From Micromonospora sp. CCTCC AA 2012012 (lineage in GTDB: Bacteria > Actinomycetota > Actinomycetes > Mycobacteriales > Micromonosporaceae): a DNA stretch of 64,000 nt. Where the stretch lies: contig NZ_CP159342.1 of the NCBI RefSeq assembly GCF_040499845.1, positions 3,286,001 to 3,350,000 of the forward strand, given 5' to 3'. Of this stretch, positions 17,827 to 26,591 are shown piece by piece. The translations under genes and the position numbers were made by a program. Every line of letters begins with the position of its first letter. Position 1 is the first letter of the stretch. The notes beneath the pieces are model-generated. The model saw nothing but the letters and a program-made list of their open reading frames with translations. It was not told the origin of the DNA and made no database searches.

Positions 17827-17871
17827 GGAGTTCAAGACTCCTGTTAAGTGGGGTTCGACCCACCGAACCCC
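17827..17871 (+). promoter_or_regulatory. hmp upstream palindromes (possible NsrR site and 5' hairpin)
   Basis: Two inverted repeats precede hmp. GGAGT-N5-ACTCC lies at 17827-17841. GGGGTTCG (17850-17857) and CGAACCCC (17864-17871) form a perfect 8-bp stem with a 6-nt loop that ends directly before the GAGGAG ribosome binding site. The first is a candidate operator; the second may be an mRNA hairpin. Neither clearly matches a known NsrR box. Confidence 0.45.
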
Positions 17872-17882
17872 GAGGAGTAGTC

Positions 17883-19103
17883 GTGCTCTCTGAATCATCC
17901 GCAGCCGTGGTGAAGGCGACCCTGCCCGTCGTGCAGGCCCACGGAGAGGCGATCACCGGTTGCTTCTACCCGCGCATGTTCGCGGCGCACCCCGAACTGC
18001 TCAACGTCTTCAACCGGGGCAACCAGGCCAACGGGGCGCAGAAGGCGGCGCTCGCCGCGTCCGTGGTGGCGTACGCCGAGCACCTCCTCAGCGGCAACGA
18101 CGCGTCCTGGGCGCCCATCCTCGAGCGGATCGCCCAGAAGCACGTCTCGCTCGGCATCCGCGCCCCGCAGTACACGATCGTCGGGCGGCACCTGATGGGC
18201 GCGATCGGCGAGGTGCTCGGCGAGGCCGTCACCCCCGAGGTGGCCGCCGCCTGGGACGAGGTCTACTGGCTCTTCGCCTGTGAGCTGATCGCCCGGGAGG
18301 CCCGCCTCTACACCGATGCCGGCATCGCCGAGGGCGCGTCGATCTGGCGGGAGTGGCGGGTCGCGAACCGGATCGAGGAGACCCGCGAGGTCGTCTCGTT
18401 CACCCTGGTCCCGGCCGACGGCGGCGAGCTGCCCACCTTCACCCCCGGGCAGTACGTCTCCGTCGCGGTGGACCTCGACGGCGACCGTGGCCAGCAGATC
18501 CGGCAGTACAGCCTCTGCGGCCCCCCGGACGCCGACCACTGGCGGATCACCGTGAAGCGGGTACGCGGCATCGACGGCACGCCCGACGGCGTCGTCTCCA
18601 CCTTCCTGCACGAGCAGGTCCGGGTCGGTGACACGCTCCGGCTCAGCCCGCCCTGCGGGGAGGTCAGCGCGGTGGCCGGTGAGGGCCCGCTGCTGCTGGT
18701 CAGCGCCGGCATCGGGCTCACCCCGGCGATGGCGGCGCTGGAGCACCTGGCGGTCACCGAGCCCGACCGTCCGGTGGTGCTGGTGCACGCCGACCGGGCG
18801 GGGGCCGCGCACGCGATGCGCAACGAGCTGCCCCGGCTCCAGGAGCGGCTGCCCAACCTGCGGATGCGCCTCTGGTACGAGGACGCCACGGACGGGGAGC
18901 TGAGCGGGCTGAAGGCGGAGGTCGCCAGCGGTCTGGTCGACCCGGAGCTGATCCCGGTGAGCCCCGACGCGCACGTGCACCTGTGTGGTCCGGTGCCGTT
19001 CATGACCACGGTCCGGGGCGGCCTGCTGCGTCGCGGTGTGCCGACCGAGCGGATCGCGTACGAGGTGTTCGGGCCGGGCATGCTCCAGGACGCCCGGGTC
19101 TGA
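17883..19103 (+). CDS. hmp: Flavohemoglobin, nitric oxide dioxygenase
   Basis: A 406-residue full-length flavohemoglobin that oxidises NO to nitrate using O2 and NAD(P)H. The globin domain (about 1-140) has TyrB10 at residue 29, GlnE7 at 53 and the proximal HisF8 at 87 in QKHVSLGI. The FAD domain has RQYSLCGPP, and the NAD domain has VSAGIGLTP and CGPVPFM. The GTG start at 17883 follows GAGGAG at good spacing. The gene is divergent from nsrR across 160 bp, which predicts induction by NO. A hairpin terminator follows the stop. Confidence 0.95.
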   Translation: MLSESSAAVVKATLPVVQAHGEAITGCFYPRMFAAHPELLNVFNRGNQANGAQKAALAASVVAYAEHLLSGNDASWAPILERIAQKHVSLGIRAPQYTIVGRHLMGAIGEVLGEAVTPEVAAAWDEVYWLFACELIAREARLYTDAGIAEGASIWREWRVANRIEETREVVSFTLVPADGGELPTFTPGQYVSVAVDLDGDRGQQIRQYSLCGPPDADHWRITVKRVRGIDGTPDGVVSTFLHEQVRVGDTLRLSPPCGEVSAVAGEGPLLLVSAGIGLTPAMAALEHLAVTEPDRPVVLVHADRAGAAHAMRNELPRLQERLPNLRMRLWYEDATDGELSGLKAEVASGLVDPELIPVSPDAHVHLCGPVPFMTTVRGGLLRRGVPTERIAYEVFGPGMLQDARV

Positions 19104-19114
19104 CCCGCGCCCGG

Positions 19115-19144
19115 CGGCTGCCCGGGCCCGAGCCTGGGCAGCCG
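19115..19144. terminator. Hairpin terminator after hmp
   Basis: CGGCTGCCC (19115-19123) and GGGCAGCCG (19136-19144) form a perfect 9-bp stem just after the hmp stop codon. Confidence 0.7.
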
Positions 19145-19196
19145 TTGAGTGACGCAGGGTGACATCACACCCGGCCGGCGACGTGACCCGCGCCCC

Positions 19197-19269
19197 CGCT
19201 TTGCTCTGCAGCCATCGGCGCATCGGTCACCTTCCGTTGCTGCTGCGTCCGTGGCTGCAGAGCAAAGCG
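19197..19269. repeat. Perfect 18-bp inverted repeat with 37-nt loop
   Basis: The arm CGCTTTGCTCTGCAGCCA (19197-19214) is exactly the reverse complement of 19252-19269. It lies in the 367-bp gap between hmp and the cupin gene, beyond the hmp terminator. There is no transposase, no target duplication and no U tract. The rest of the gap shows no gene. Confidence 0.9.
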
Positions 19270-19470
19270 CGCGGCGGGTGGCAGGCGGGAGGGAAGGGGG
19301 TGCGAGGAAAACGCCTGCTCAGCGCGGCACAACGGCGGGCCTCACCACACGGAACAGTTGCGGCACCACCGAGACCGGTGACGCAGAGCGAAAACGCGGC
19401 CGGACGCCCGAGGTGACGTTGAGTCAGCCGAGAGGCGGATCGCACCCGGTCCGGACGGGTCGGGCCCGTC

Positions 19471-19800
19471 TCAGCCCAGGGCGACCGTGAGCAGCACCGC
19501 CGAATCCTCGTCGGCGTGCAGGGCGTGCCGGGCGTCCGGGATCGGCAGCAGGTCACCGGTCACCCCGGTCCAGGACCGGTCGTCGGCGGTCAGCCGGACC
19601 CGGCCGCGCAGCACCTGGAGGGTCGCCTCACCGGGGCTGGCGTGCTCCTCCAGCGCGTGCCCGGCGACCAGCGCGAGCAGCGTCTGGCGCAGCGGGCGGC
19701 CCGGGTCGCCGTACACGGTGCGGGCGCTGCGGCCGCTGTCGGTGGCGTGGGCCAGGGTGAGTTGCTCCTCGATCAGCTCGGAGAGCGAGGACGGGGACAC
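19471..19800 (-). CDS. Cupin-domain protein
   Basis: A small single-domain beta-barrel protein, 109 residues. Cupin features are visible in the core: GHALEEHASPGEATLQVLRGRVRL (metal-site His and Glu, then the gly-rich turn) and DLLPIPDARHALHADEDSAVLLT (second motif with Pro and His). I chose the GTG at 19800 because GGGAGG lies five bases upstream; a GTG ten codons earlier (19830) keeps the frame open but has no such site. It stands alone and ends about 200 bp from the inverted repeat. Function unknown; similar small cupins bind metals or act as sensors. Confidence 0.8.
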   Translation of the reverse strand: MSPSSLSELIEEQLTLAHATDSGRSARTVYGDPGRPLRQTLLALVAGHALEEHASPGEATLQVLRGRVRLTADDRSWTGVTGDLLPIPDARHALHADEDSAVLLTVALG

Positions 19801-20022
19801 GGGCACCTCCCGGGGGTTCAGTTTCGGCACGGGTGGCCGGCCGCCTCAGAACGGGAGCCACCGTTACCTCTTTGTCCCAGCTTGATGGCATGAAGGGCGT
19901 CTGAACAGGGGCGCTGGTCCCTGGACAGCGCCGCCCGGCGATCTCCACACCCGACGGTGACCATCGCCGGAGAAGTCGATGATCTACAGGTTAGGGAGCG
20001 GACGCCAGGGTACGGACCTCCC

Positions 20023-21675
20023 ATGCGCGTCCTTGGAATCAACGCGATCTTCCACGACCCCGCCGCCGCCCTGGTGGTCGACGGGACGGTGGTGGCCGCC
20101 GCCGAAGAGGAGCGGTTCAGCCGCCGCAAGCACGGCAAGCGACCCGTGCCGTTCTCCGCCTGGGAACTGCCCGAGCTGTCCGCCGCGTGGTGTCTGACCA
20201 GCGCGGGAATCGACGTCGACAGCCTCGACGCGGTCGCGTACTCGTTCGATCCCGGGCTCTGCCGGGACGCCGGCAGCCTCGGCCTGGCCGACCCGTGGGA
20301 CTGGCTGCGCGTCGACTACGCCCGCCGGGCTCCGCAGTTCCTGGCCGCCGCGCTGCCCGGGCTCGACCCGGAGAAGGTGCGGTTCGTGCCGCACCACGTC
20401 GCGCACGCCGCCTCCGCCGGGCTGGCCGCCCCGCCGGCCGGCGACGACACCGCGGTGCTGGTGCTGGACGGGCGCGGCGAGGTGGCCAGCCACCTGGCCG
20501 GCGTCTACCGGGACGGAGAGCTGTCCGCGCTGCACTCGCAGGAGCTGCCGCACTCGCTCGGCCTGCTCTACGAGGACCTGACCCGGCACCTGGGCTTCCT
20601 GCACTCCAGCGACGAGTACAAGGTGATGGCGCTGGCCTCGTACGGCGAGCCGAAGCACCTCGGGCTGCTGCGCGAGCTGATCCGGGTCACGCCCGAGGGC
20701 GGCTTCCACGTCGACCGGATCGACTGGGCCAGCATGGCCAAGGCGGTCGCTGCCGGCGGCGAGCTGACCGCCGAGCACGCCGACCTGGCGTCCAGCGTGC
20801 AGACCCGGCTGGAGGAGGTCGTCCTCGACCTGTCCCGCTGGCTGTACGACGCCTCCGGCGGCGCGTCCACCCTGGCCCTGGCCGGCGGGGTGGCGCTGAA
20901 CTGCGTGGCGAACGCCCGGCTGGCGGCCGAGGGGCCGTACCGGGACGTGTGGGTGCAGCCGGCGGCGGGCGACTCGGGGACGGCGCTCGGCGCGGCCCTG
21001 CACGTGGCCGGCACGCTCGGCGACCGGTCCACCCCGATGACCGGGGCCGACCTGGGGCGCGGCTGGTCGGACGAGGAGCTGGAGGCGGAGCTGCGCCGGG
21101 CCGCGCTGCCGTACACCCGGCCCGCGTCGATCGCGGCCGAGGCGGCCCGGGTGCTCGCCGACAACGGCATCGTCGCCTGGTACCAGGGGCGCAGCGAGTA
21201 CGGCCCCCGCGCGCTGGGCCACCGGTCGCTGCTCGCCCACCCCGGCGACCCGGACACCACCCGCCGGATGAACGACGTCAAGGGCCGGGAGCAGTTCCGC
21301 CCGATCGCCCCGATGGTCCGCGCGGAACGCTTCGCGGAGCTCTTCGACGGGGTCTACCCCAGCCCGTACATGCTCTTCGTGCACCGGGTGAGGCAGGAGT
21401 GGCGGGACCGCATCCCGGCCGTCACGCACGTCGACGGCACCGCCCGGGTGCAGACCGTGCACCCCGACACCGAGCCGGTGGTGGCGGAGCTGCTGGCCGA
21501 GTTCGAGCGGCTGACCGGGCTGCCGGTGGTGGTGAACACCTCGCTGAACACCGCGGGCCGACCGATGGTGGACACCCCGCGCGAGGCGATGGAGCTGTTC
21601 GGCTCGGCGCCGGTGGACCTGCTCGCCCTCGGCCCGTTCGCGGTGCACCGCCGGGCGCTCGGCGGTGACCGGTGA
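20023..21675 (+). CDS. O-carbamoyltransferase (NodU/TobZ/WapO family)
   Basis: A 550-residue protein of the carbamoyltransferase family. The N-terminal ASKHA domain begins GINAIFHDPAAALVVDG and contains EEERFSRRKHGKRP, the metal-binding HHVAHAASAG, and LAGGVALNCVANARL. The C-terminal YrdC-like domain has GRSEYGPRALGHRSLL and NTSLNTAGRPMV. It makes carbamoyl-adenylate from carbamoyl phosphate and transfers the carbamoyl group to a sugar hydroxyl. As first gene of an operon with heptose-synthesis genes, it probably decorates a heptose-containing glycan. In Pseudomonas aeruginosa a related enzyme (WapO) carbamoylates core heptose. I chose ATG 20023, since it begins the family's first strand; an earlier in-frame ATG adds 22 atypical residues. 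Confidence 0.9.
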   Translation: MRVLGINAIFHDPAAALVVDGTVVAAAEEERFSRRKHGKRPVPFSAWELPELSAAWCLTSAGIDVDSLDAVAYSFDPGLCRDAGSLGLADPWDWLRVDYARRAPQFLAAALPGLDPEKVRFVPHHVAHAASAGLAAPPAGDDTAVLVLDGRGEVASHLAGVYRDGELSALHSQELPHSLGLLYEDLTRHLGFLHSSDEYKVMALASYGEPKHLGLLRELIRVTPEGGFHVDRIDWASMAKAVAAGGELTAEHADLASSVQTRLEEVVLDLSRWLYDASGGASTLALAGGVALNCVANARLAAEGPYRDVWVQPAAGDSGTALGAALHVAGTLGDRSTPMTGADLGRGWSDEELEAELRRAALPYTRPASIAAEAARVLADNGIVAWYQGRSEYGPRALGHRSLLAHPGDPDTTRRMNDVKGREQFRPIAPMVRAERFAELFDGVYPSPYMLFVHRVRQEWRDRIPAVTHVDGTARVQTVHPDTEPVVAELLAEFERLTGLPVVVNTSLNTAGRPMVDTPREAMELFGSAPVDLLALGPFAVHRRALGGDR

Positions 21676-22745
21676 TCAGCGTGGTGGTGCCGACACTCGG
21701 CCGGCCGAGCCTGGCGGCACTGCTGGACGTGCTCGCCGGCCAGCTCGGCGAGCTGCCGGAGGTGGAGCTGCTGCTGGTCGACGACCGGCACGACGACGCC
21801 GGCGACCGGCGTCACGACGGCGGTGACCGGCCCGACGACAGCGGCGAGCTGGCGGTGCCGGGGGCGCTGGCGGCGTACACGAAGGTGCTGACCGGTCGGG
21901 GCGCGGGCCCGGCGGCGGCCCGCAACCTGGGCTGGCGGGCGGCCCGCGGGTCGTGGGTGGTCTTCCTGGACGACGACGTGCGGCCCGCGCCGGACTGGTG
22001 CCGACGGCTGCGCGACGACCTGGCGGTGGCCGACGCGGTCGGCGGCGTGCAGGGCCGGGTCGAGGTGCCGCTGCCGACGGACCGCCACCCCACCGACTGG
22101 GAGCGGGTCACCGCCGGCCTCGCCGACGGCGACTGGATCACCGCGGACATGGCCTACCGGCGGGCCGCGCTGGCCGCCGTGGGCGGCTTCGACGAACGCT
22201 TCCCCCGGGCCTACCGGGAGGACGCCGAGCTGGCGCACCGGGTGCGGCGCGCCGGCTGGCGGCTGGTCCGCGGCGGGCGGCGGGTCACCCATCCGGTACG
22301 CCCGGAGAGCCGCTGGGTCAGCCTGCGCACCCAGCGCGGCAACGCCGACGACGCGCTGCTGCGCCGGCTGTACGGCCCGACCTGGCGCGCCGACCTGGAC
22401 CTGCCCCCGGGGCGGCGACCCCGGCACGTGGCGGTCACCGCCGCCGGCACGGTGGCGCTGGCCGCCGCCGCGGCGTGGGCCGGCACCCGCCGCTCCCCCG
22501 CCGGTCGGGCGCTCGGGGTGACCGCCGCGGTCGCCGCGCTCGGCTGGGCGGCCGGCACCGCCGAGTTCGCCCGGGCCCGGATCACGCCCGGCCCGCGCAC
22601 CCGCGACGAGGTCGTCACCATGCTGCTGACCAGCGCGGCGATCCCCCCGCTCGCGGTCACCCACTGGGTACGCGGCTGGTGGCGCAGCCGGGCGGTGCCC
22701 GCCGGGGCGGTCGCGTCGGCGACCGGGGCGAAGGCGGCCGGATGA
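21672..22745 (+). CDS. Family 2 glycosyltransferase with C-terminal membrane segments
   Basis: A 357-residue protein. The GT-A domain starts ISVVVPTLGRPSL, has GRGAGPAAARNLGW and the metal-binding DDD of VVFLDDDVRP, and ends with an ED-type motif in YREDAELAHRVRRAGW. Residues about 255-345 contain hydrophobic stretches that could anchor it in the membrane. An Asp/Arg/His-rich insertion (DDRHDDAGDRRHDGGDRPDD, about residues 37-56) replaces the usual loop after the second strand. The GTG start overlaps the carbamoyltransferase stop by four bases, indicating translational coupling. It probably adds a sugar to the operon's glycan. Confidence 0.85.
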   Translation: MISVVVPTLGRPSLAALLDVLAGQLGELPEVELLLVDDRHDDAGDRRHDGGDRPDDSGELAVPGALAAYTKVLTGRGAGPAAARNLGWRAARGSWVVFLDDDVRPAPDWCRRLRDDLAVADAVGGVQGRVEVPLPTDRHPTDWERVTAGLADGDWITADMAYRRAALAAVGGFDERFPRAYREDAELAHRVRRAGWRLVRGGRRVTHPVRPESRWVSLRTQRGNADDALLRRLYGPTWRADLDLPPGRRPRHVAVTAAGTVALAAAAAWAGTRRSPAGRALGVTAAVAALGWAAGTAEFARARITPGPRTRDEVVTMLLTSAAIPPLAVTHWVRGWWRSRAVPAGAVASATGAKAAG

Positions 22746-24358
22746 TGTTTACCGCCCCTGGTCAGGGCAACTGGTCCGACATGGATCACCCGGCCCTCTT
22801 CGACGCGGTGCTGCTCGACCGGGACGGCACGCTGGTCGAGGACGTGCCCTACAACGGTGACCCGGAGAAGGTCCGCCCGCTGCCCGGCGCCCGGGAGGCC
22901 CTGGACCGGCTGCGGGCGGCCGGGCTGCGGCTGGCCGTGGTGACCAACCAGTCCGGACTGGCCCGGGGCTTCTTCACCGCCGAGCAGATGCGCGCGGTGC
23001 ACGAGCGGATCGAGGAGCTGCTCGGCCCCTTCGACAGCTGGCAGATCTGCCCGCACGACGACACCGACGGCTGCGCCTGCCGCAAGCCGGCACCCGGCCT
23101 GGTGCACGCCGCCGCCGACGCGCTCGGCACCACGCCCCGGCGCTGCGTGCTGGTCGGCGACATCGGTCGGGACATGACCGCCGCGCTCGCCGCCGGCGCG
23201 ACCAGCATCCTGGTGCCCACCCCGGTCACCCGGCCCGAGGAGGTCTCGGCCGCGCCCGCCGTGGCGCGGGACCTGCCGGCGGCGGTGGACGAGATCCTGC
23301 GCCGGCAGCGGGCCGTCCGGCCGGCCGTGCCCCGCGCCGGGCGGGCCGGGACCGTGCTGGTGGTCCGCAGCGACTCCGCCGGGGACGTGCTGGTCACCGG
23401 CCCCGGCATCCGCGCCGTCGCCGCCGGAGCCGACCGCGTCGTGCTGCTCTGCGGCCCCCGCGGCCGCGCCGCCGCCGAACTCCTCCCCGGCATCGACCAG
23501 ATCATCGAATGGCCGCTGCCCTGGATCGACGGCGACCCCGCACCCGTCGACCCGACCGACATCCGCCACCTCACCGACCGCCTCACCGCCGTCCACGCCG
23601 ACGAAGCCGTCGTCTTCACCAGCTACCACCAGTCCCCACTACCCCTGGCCCTGCTCCTGCGCCTGGCCGGAGTGCCCCGGATCAGCGCCATCAGCGACGA
23701 CTACCCCGGCAGCCTCCTCGACGTCCGCCACCGCGTCCCCGTCGGCGTACCCGAACCCGAACGGGCCCTGTCGCTGGCCGCCGCCGCCGGATTCGCCCTG
23801 GCGGGCGACGACGAGCCCGCCCTGCGGCTGCGCGCCGACCTCGGCCCGGCCCCGGCGGGCCTCCCCGACGGCCCGTACGTGGTGGTGCACCCCGGCTCGT
23901 CGGTGCCGGCCCGGGCCTGCCCCGCCGAGCGCTGCGCCGACATCGTCGCCGCCCTGGCCGCCGACGGGCACCGGGTGCTGGTCACCGGCGGAGCGGGCGA
24001 GCGGGACCTGACCGCCCGGGTCGCCGCGGCCGGCGGGGTCGACCTGGGCGGCCGGACCGGGCTCGCCGAGCTGGCCGCCGTGATCGCCGGCGCCGACGCG
24101 CTGGTGGTCGGCAACACCGGACCCGCCCACCTCGCCGCCGCCGTCGGTACGCCCGTGGTCAGCCTCTTCGCCCCGACCGTCCCCTACGGACAGTGGGGCC
24201 CCTACCGGGTGCCCGCCGTCCGGCTCGGCGACGCCGAAGCGGCCTGCCGGGACACCCGGGCGGCGATCTGCCCGGTCGCCGGGCACCCCTGCCTGACCGG
24301 TGTCGACCCGGCCGAGGTCGTCGCCGCCGTCCGTCTCCTCGCCCGCCCACCCACCTGA
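22742..24358 (+). CDS. GmhB-like heptose bisphosphate phosphatase fused to a GT9 heptosyltransferase-like domain
   Basis: A 538-residue two-domain protein. Residues about 20-190 form a HAD-IIIA phosphatase with nucleophile Asp26 and acid Asp28 in LLDRDGTLVED, TNQSGLARGFF, a zinc loop of Cys103, His105, Cys111 and Cys113, RKPAPG, and VGDIGRDM. This matches GmhB, which removes the 7-phosphate from heptose 1,7-bisphosphate. From about residue 205 a GT9 (ADP-heptose:glycan heptosyltransferase) fold starts, with VVRSDSAGDVLVTGP, VVHPGSSVPARACP and GNTGPAHLAAAVGTPVVSLF. The fusion puts precursor maturation and transfer in one protein. The ATG overlaps the previous stop (ATGA). The cysteines fix the phosphatase call; GT9 acceptor unknown. 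Confidence 0.88.
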   Translation: MMFTAPGQGNWSDMDHPALFDAVLLDRDGTLVEDVPYNGDPEKVRPLPGAREALDRLRAAGLRLAVVTNQSGLARGFFTAEQMRAVHERIEELLGPFDSWQICPHDDTDGCACRKPAPGLVHAAADALGTTPRRCVLVGDIGRDMTAALAAGATSILVPTPVTRPEEVSAAPAVARDLPAAVDEILRRQRAVRPAVPRAGRAGTVLVVRSDSAGDVLVTGPGIRAVAAGADRVVLLCGPRGRAAAELLPGIDQIIEWPLPWIDGDPAPVDPTDIRHLTDRLTAVHADEAVVFTSYHQSPLPLALLLRLAGVPRISAISDDYPGSLLDVRHRVPVGVPEPERALSLAAAAGFALAGDDEPALRLRADLGPAPAGLPDGPYVVVHPGSSVPARACPAERCADIVAALAADGHRVLVTGGAGERDLTARVAAAGGVDLGGRTGLAELAAVIAGADALVVGNTGPAHLAAAVGTPVVSLFAPTVPYGQWGPYRVPAVRLGDAEAACRDTRAAICPVAGHPCLTGVDPAEVVAAVRLLARPPT

Positions 24359-24405
24359 CCACCCCTGTCCACCCCGTCCCCCGACCAGTCGCGAGGAGAG
24401 GCATG

Positions 24406-25389
24406 AACGTTCTGCTCTGGCACGTGCACGGCTCCTGGACCACGTCCTTCGTGCACGGGCGACACCGCTACCTGGTCCCGGTCACCCCGGACCGGGGCCC
24501 GTACGGCCTCGGTCGGGCACGGACCTATCCGTGGCCCGACAGTGCGGTCGAGGTGACGCCGGAGCAGCTCGGCCGGGCCGAGGTGGACGTGGTGATCCTG
24601 CAACGCCCGGAGGAGCTGGAGCTGGCGGAGCAGTGGCTGGGTCGCCGACCCGGCCGGGACGTCCCGGCGATCTACGTCGAGCACAACACCCCCAAGGGCG
24701 ACGTGCCGAACACCCGCCACCCGATGGCCGACCGGGACGACCTGCTGCTCACCCACGTCACGCACTTCAACGAGCTGTTCTGGGACAACGGCGGCACCCG
24801 CACCGCCGTCGTCGAACACGGCATCGTCCCGCCCCGGGTGGAGTGGACCGGCGACCTCGACCACCTCGCCGTGGTCACCAACGAGCCGGTACGCCGCTGG
24901 CGGGTCACCGGCACCGACCTGATGCCCCGGTTCGCCGCCGTCGCCCCGCTGGACGTCTTCGGCATGGGGGTGGCCGGGCTGTCGGAGGCGCTCACCGCGC
25001 GCGCCGGGGTGCTGCCCCACCCGGTCACCGGCTTCGACGACCTGCCGCAGGAACGGATGCACGCGGAGGTGGCGCGGCGGCGGGCGTACCTGCACCTGTG
25101 CCGGTGGACGTCGCTCGGGCTGAGCCTGGTCGAGGCGATGACCATCGGGATGCCGGTCGTGGCGCTCGCCACCACCGAGGCCGTGGACGCCGTACCGCCC
25201 GACGCCGGGGTGCTCTCCACCCGGGTGGACACGCTGGTGGAGGCGGCCCGCTGGCTCGCCGAGGACCGCGACGCGGCGTACCGGCTGGGGGCGCGGGCGC
25301 GTGAGGTGACGAAGGAACGCTTCGGGCTCGACCGGTTCCTCGCTGACTGGGACCGACTGATGGAGGAGGAAACATGCGCATCGCGATGA
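24406..25389 (+). CDS. Glycosyltransferase, GT4-like
   Basis: A 327-residue GT-B-type glycosyltransferase. It opens MNVLLWHVHGSWTTSFVHG and shows a mid-protein IYVEHNTPKGDVPNTRHP. The family motif near the C terminus, TSLGLSLVEAMTIGMPVVAL, carries the Glu pair typical of retaining GT4 enzymes. The start follows GAGGAGAGGC at ideal spacing. It sits between the GmhB-GT9 gene and another glycosyltransferase, with a 16-bp overlap to the latter. Sugar donor and acceptor are not determinable; by context it extends the same glycan. Hydrophobic segments are absent, so it is cytoplasmic or peripheral. Confidence 0.87.
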   Translation, partial: NVLLWHVHGSWTTSFVHGRHRYLVPVTPDRGPYGLGRARTYPWPDSAVEVTPEQLGRAEVDVVILQRPEELELAEQWLGRRPGRDVPAIYVEHNTPKGDVPNTRHPMADRDDLLLTHVTHFNELFWDNGGTRTAVVEHGIVPPRVEWTGDLDHLAVVTNEPVRRWRVTGTDLMPRFAAVAPLDVFGMGVAGLSEALTARAGVLPHPVTGFDDLPQERMHAEVARRRAYLHLCRWTSLGLSLVEAMTIGMPVVALATTEAVDAVPPDAGVLSTRVDTLVEAARWLAEDRDAAYRLGARAREVTKERFGLDRFLADWDRLMEEETCASR

Positions 25390-26591
25390 TCTCGGAGCAC
25401 GCCAGCCCACTCGCCGTCCTCGGCGAGGAGGACGCCGGCGGCCAGAACACCCACGTGGCGGAACTCGCGTCCGCGCTGGTCGGCGAGGGACACGACGTCC
25501 GGGTCTACACCCGCCGCGACTCCGCCCGGCTCGCCGAGTCGGTGGCCACCGCCGACGGCTACCAGGTGTGGCACGTGCCGGCCGGCCCGGCGCAGCGGGT
25601 GCCGAAGGACGAACTGCTGCCGTACATGGGTGAGTTCGGCAACTGGCTGGCCGACCGGTGGCGGCACGGCGACTGGACGCCCGACGTGGCGCACGCGCAC
25701 TTCTGGATGAGCGGACTGGCCACCGTGCACGCCGGGCGGCGGGCCGGGGTGCCGACGGTGCTGACGTACCACGCGCTGGGCGCGGTGAAGCGGCGCCACC
25801 AGGGCGCCCGGGACACCAGCCCACCAGGACGGGTCGGCTACGAGCGGGCGCTCGGCCGGGCCGTGGACCGGGTCATCGTGCAGTGCGAGGACGAGGTGGG
25901 TGAGCTGGTCCGGCTGGGCGTGCCCCGGTCCCGGATGGCGCTGGTCCCCTCCGGCGTCAACCAGGAGGTGTTCCGCCCCGACGGTCCCGTCGCCCCGCGC
26001 GACCCGGCCCGCCCGCGGATCCTCACCGTCGGCCGGATGGTGGAGCGCAAGGGCTTCCTGGAGGTCGTCCGGTCGTTGCCGGCCGTCCCCGAGGCCGAGT
26101 GCGTGGTCGTCGGCGGCCCACCGGCGGAGCTGCTGCCCGCCGACTCGTTCGCCCGCCGGCTGCGCGCCATCGCCGAGTCCTGCGGCGTCGCCGACCGGGT
26201 GAAGCTGGTCGGTGCGGTGCCCCGCGAGGAGATGGGCGCCTGGTACCGCTCGGCCGACGTGCTGGTCGCCGCCCCCTGGTACGAGCCGTTCGGGCTCACT
26301 CCGCTGGAGGGCATGGCGTGCGGGGTGCCGGTGATCGGCACGAACGTCGGCGGGATCGCCGACACCGTGGTCGACGGGCTCACCGGCGACCTGGTGCCGC
26401 CGCGCGACCCCCGCGCGCTGGGCACCGCGATCCGCCGGCTGCTCGCCGACAAGGTGCGCCGCTTCGCGTACGCCACGGCGGCGCTGGACCGGATCCGCAG
26501 CCGTTACTCCTGGAAGCGCTGCGCCCAGCAGCTCGGCGCGGTCTACGCCTCGGTGAGCACCGTCGCCCGACCGGCCACGGCGGTGGCCTGA
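25374..26591 (+). CDS. Glycosyltransferase family 4
   Basis: A 405-residue GT-B enzyme. The N-terminal domain begins RIAMISEHASPLAVLGEEDAGGQNTHV, the donor-pocket loop typical of GT4 sucrose-phosphate-synthase-like and mannosyltransferase members. The C-terminal domain has VGRMVERKGFLEVV and the EX7E motif EPFGLTPLEGMACGVPV. The start codon lies inside the end of the previous gene (16-bp overlap), with AGGAGGAAAC as ribosome binding site, so translation is coupled. Donor likely a nucleotide sugar such as GDP-mannose or UDP-sugar; this is inference from family only. Confidence 0.9.
   Translation: MRIAMISEHASPLAVLGEEDAGGQNTHVAELASALVGEGHDVRVYTRRDSARLAESVATADGYQVWHVPAGPAQRVPKDELLPYMGEFGNWLADRWRHGDWTPDVAHAHFWMSGLATVHAGRRAGVPTVLTYHALGAVKRRHQGARDTSPPGRVGYERALGRAVDRVIVQCEDEVGELVRLGVPRSRMALVPSGVNQEVFRPDGPVAPRDPARPRILTVGRMVERKGFLEVVRSLPAVPEAECVVVGGPPAELLPADSFARRLRAIAESCGVADRVKLVGAVPREEMGAWYRSADVLVAAPWYEPFGLTPLEGMACGVPVIGTNVGGIADTVVDGLTGDLVPPRDPRALGTAIRRLLADKVRRFAYATAALDRIRSRYSWKRCAQQLGAVYASVSTVARPATAVA

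Noticed and set aside
17723..17956. N-terminal extension of nsrR
   Set aside because: It crosses the hmp start and promoter; the GTG at 17722 gives the standard NsrR N terminus and has its own -10 box.
19197..19269. Insertion-sequence terminal repeats or a transcription terminator
   Set aside because: No transposase or target duplication, arms too close together for an IS, loop too long and no U tract for a terminator.
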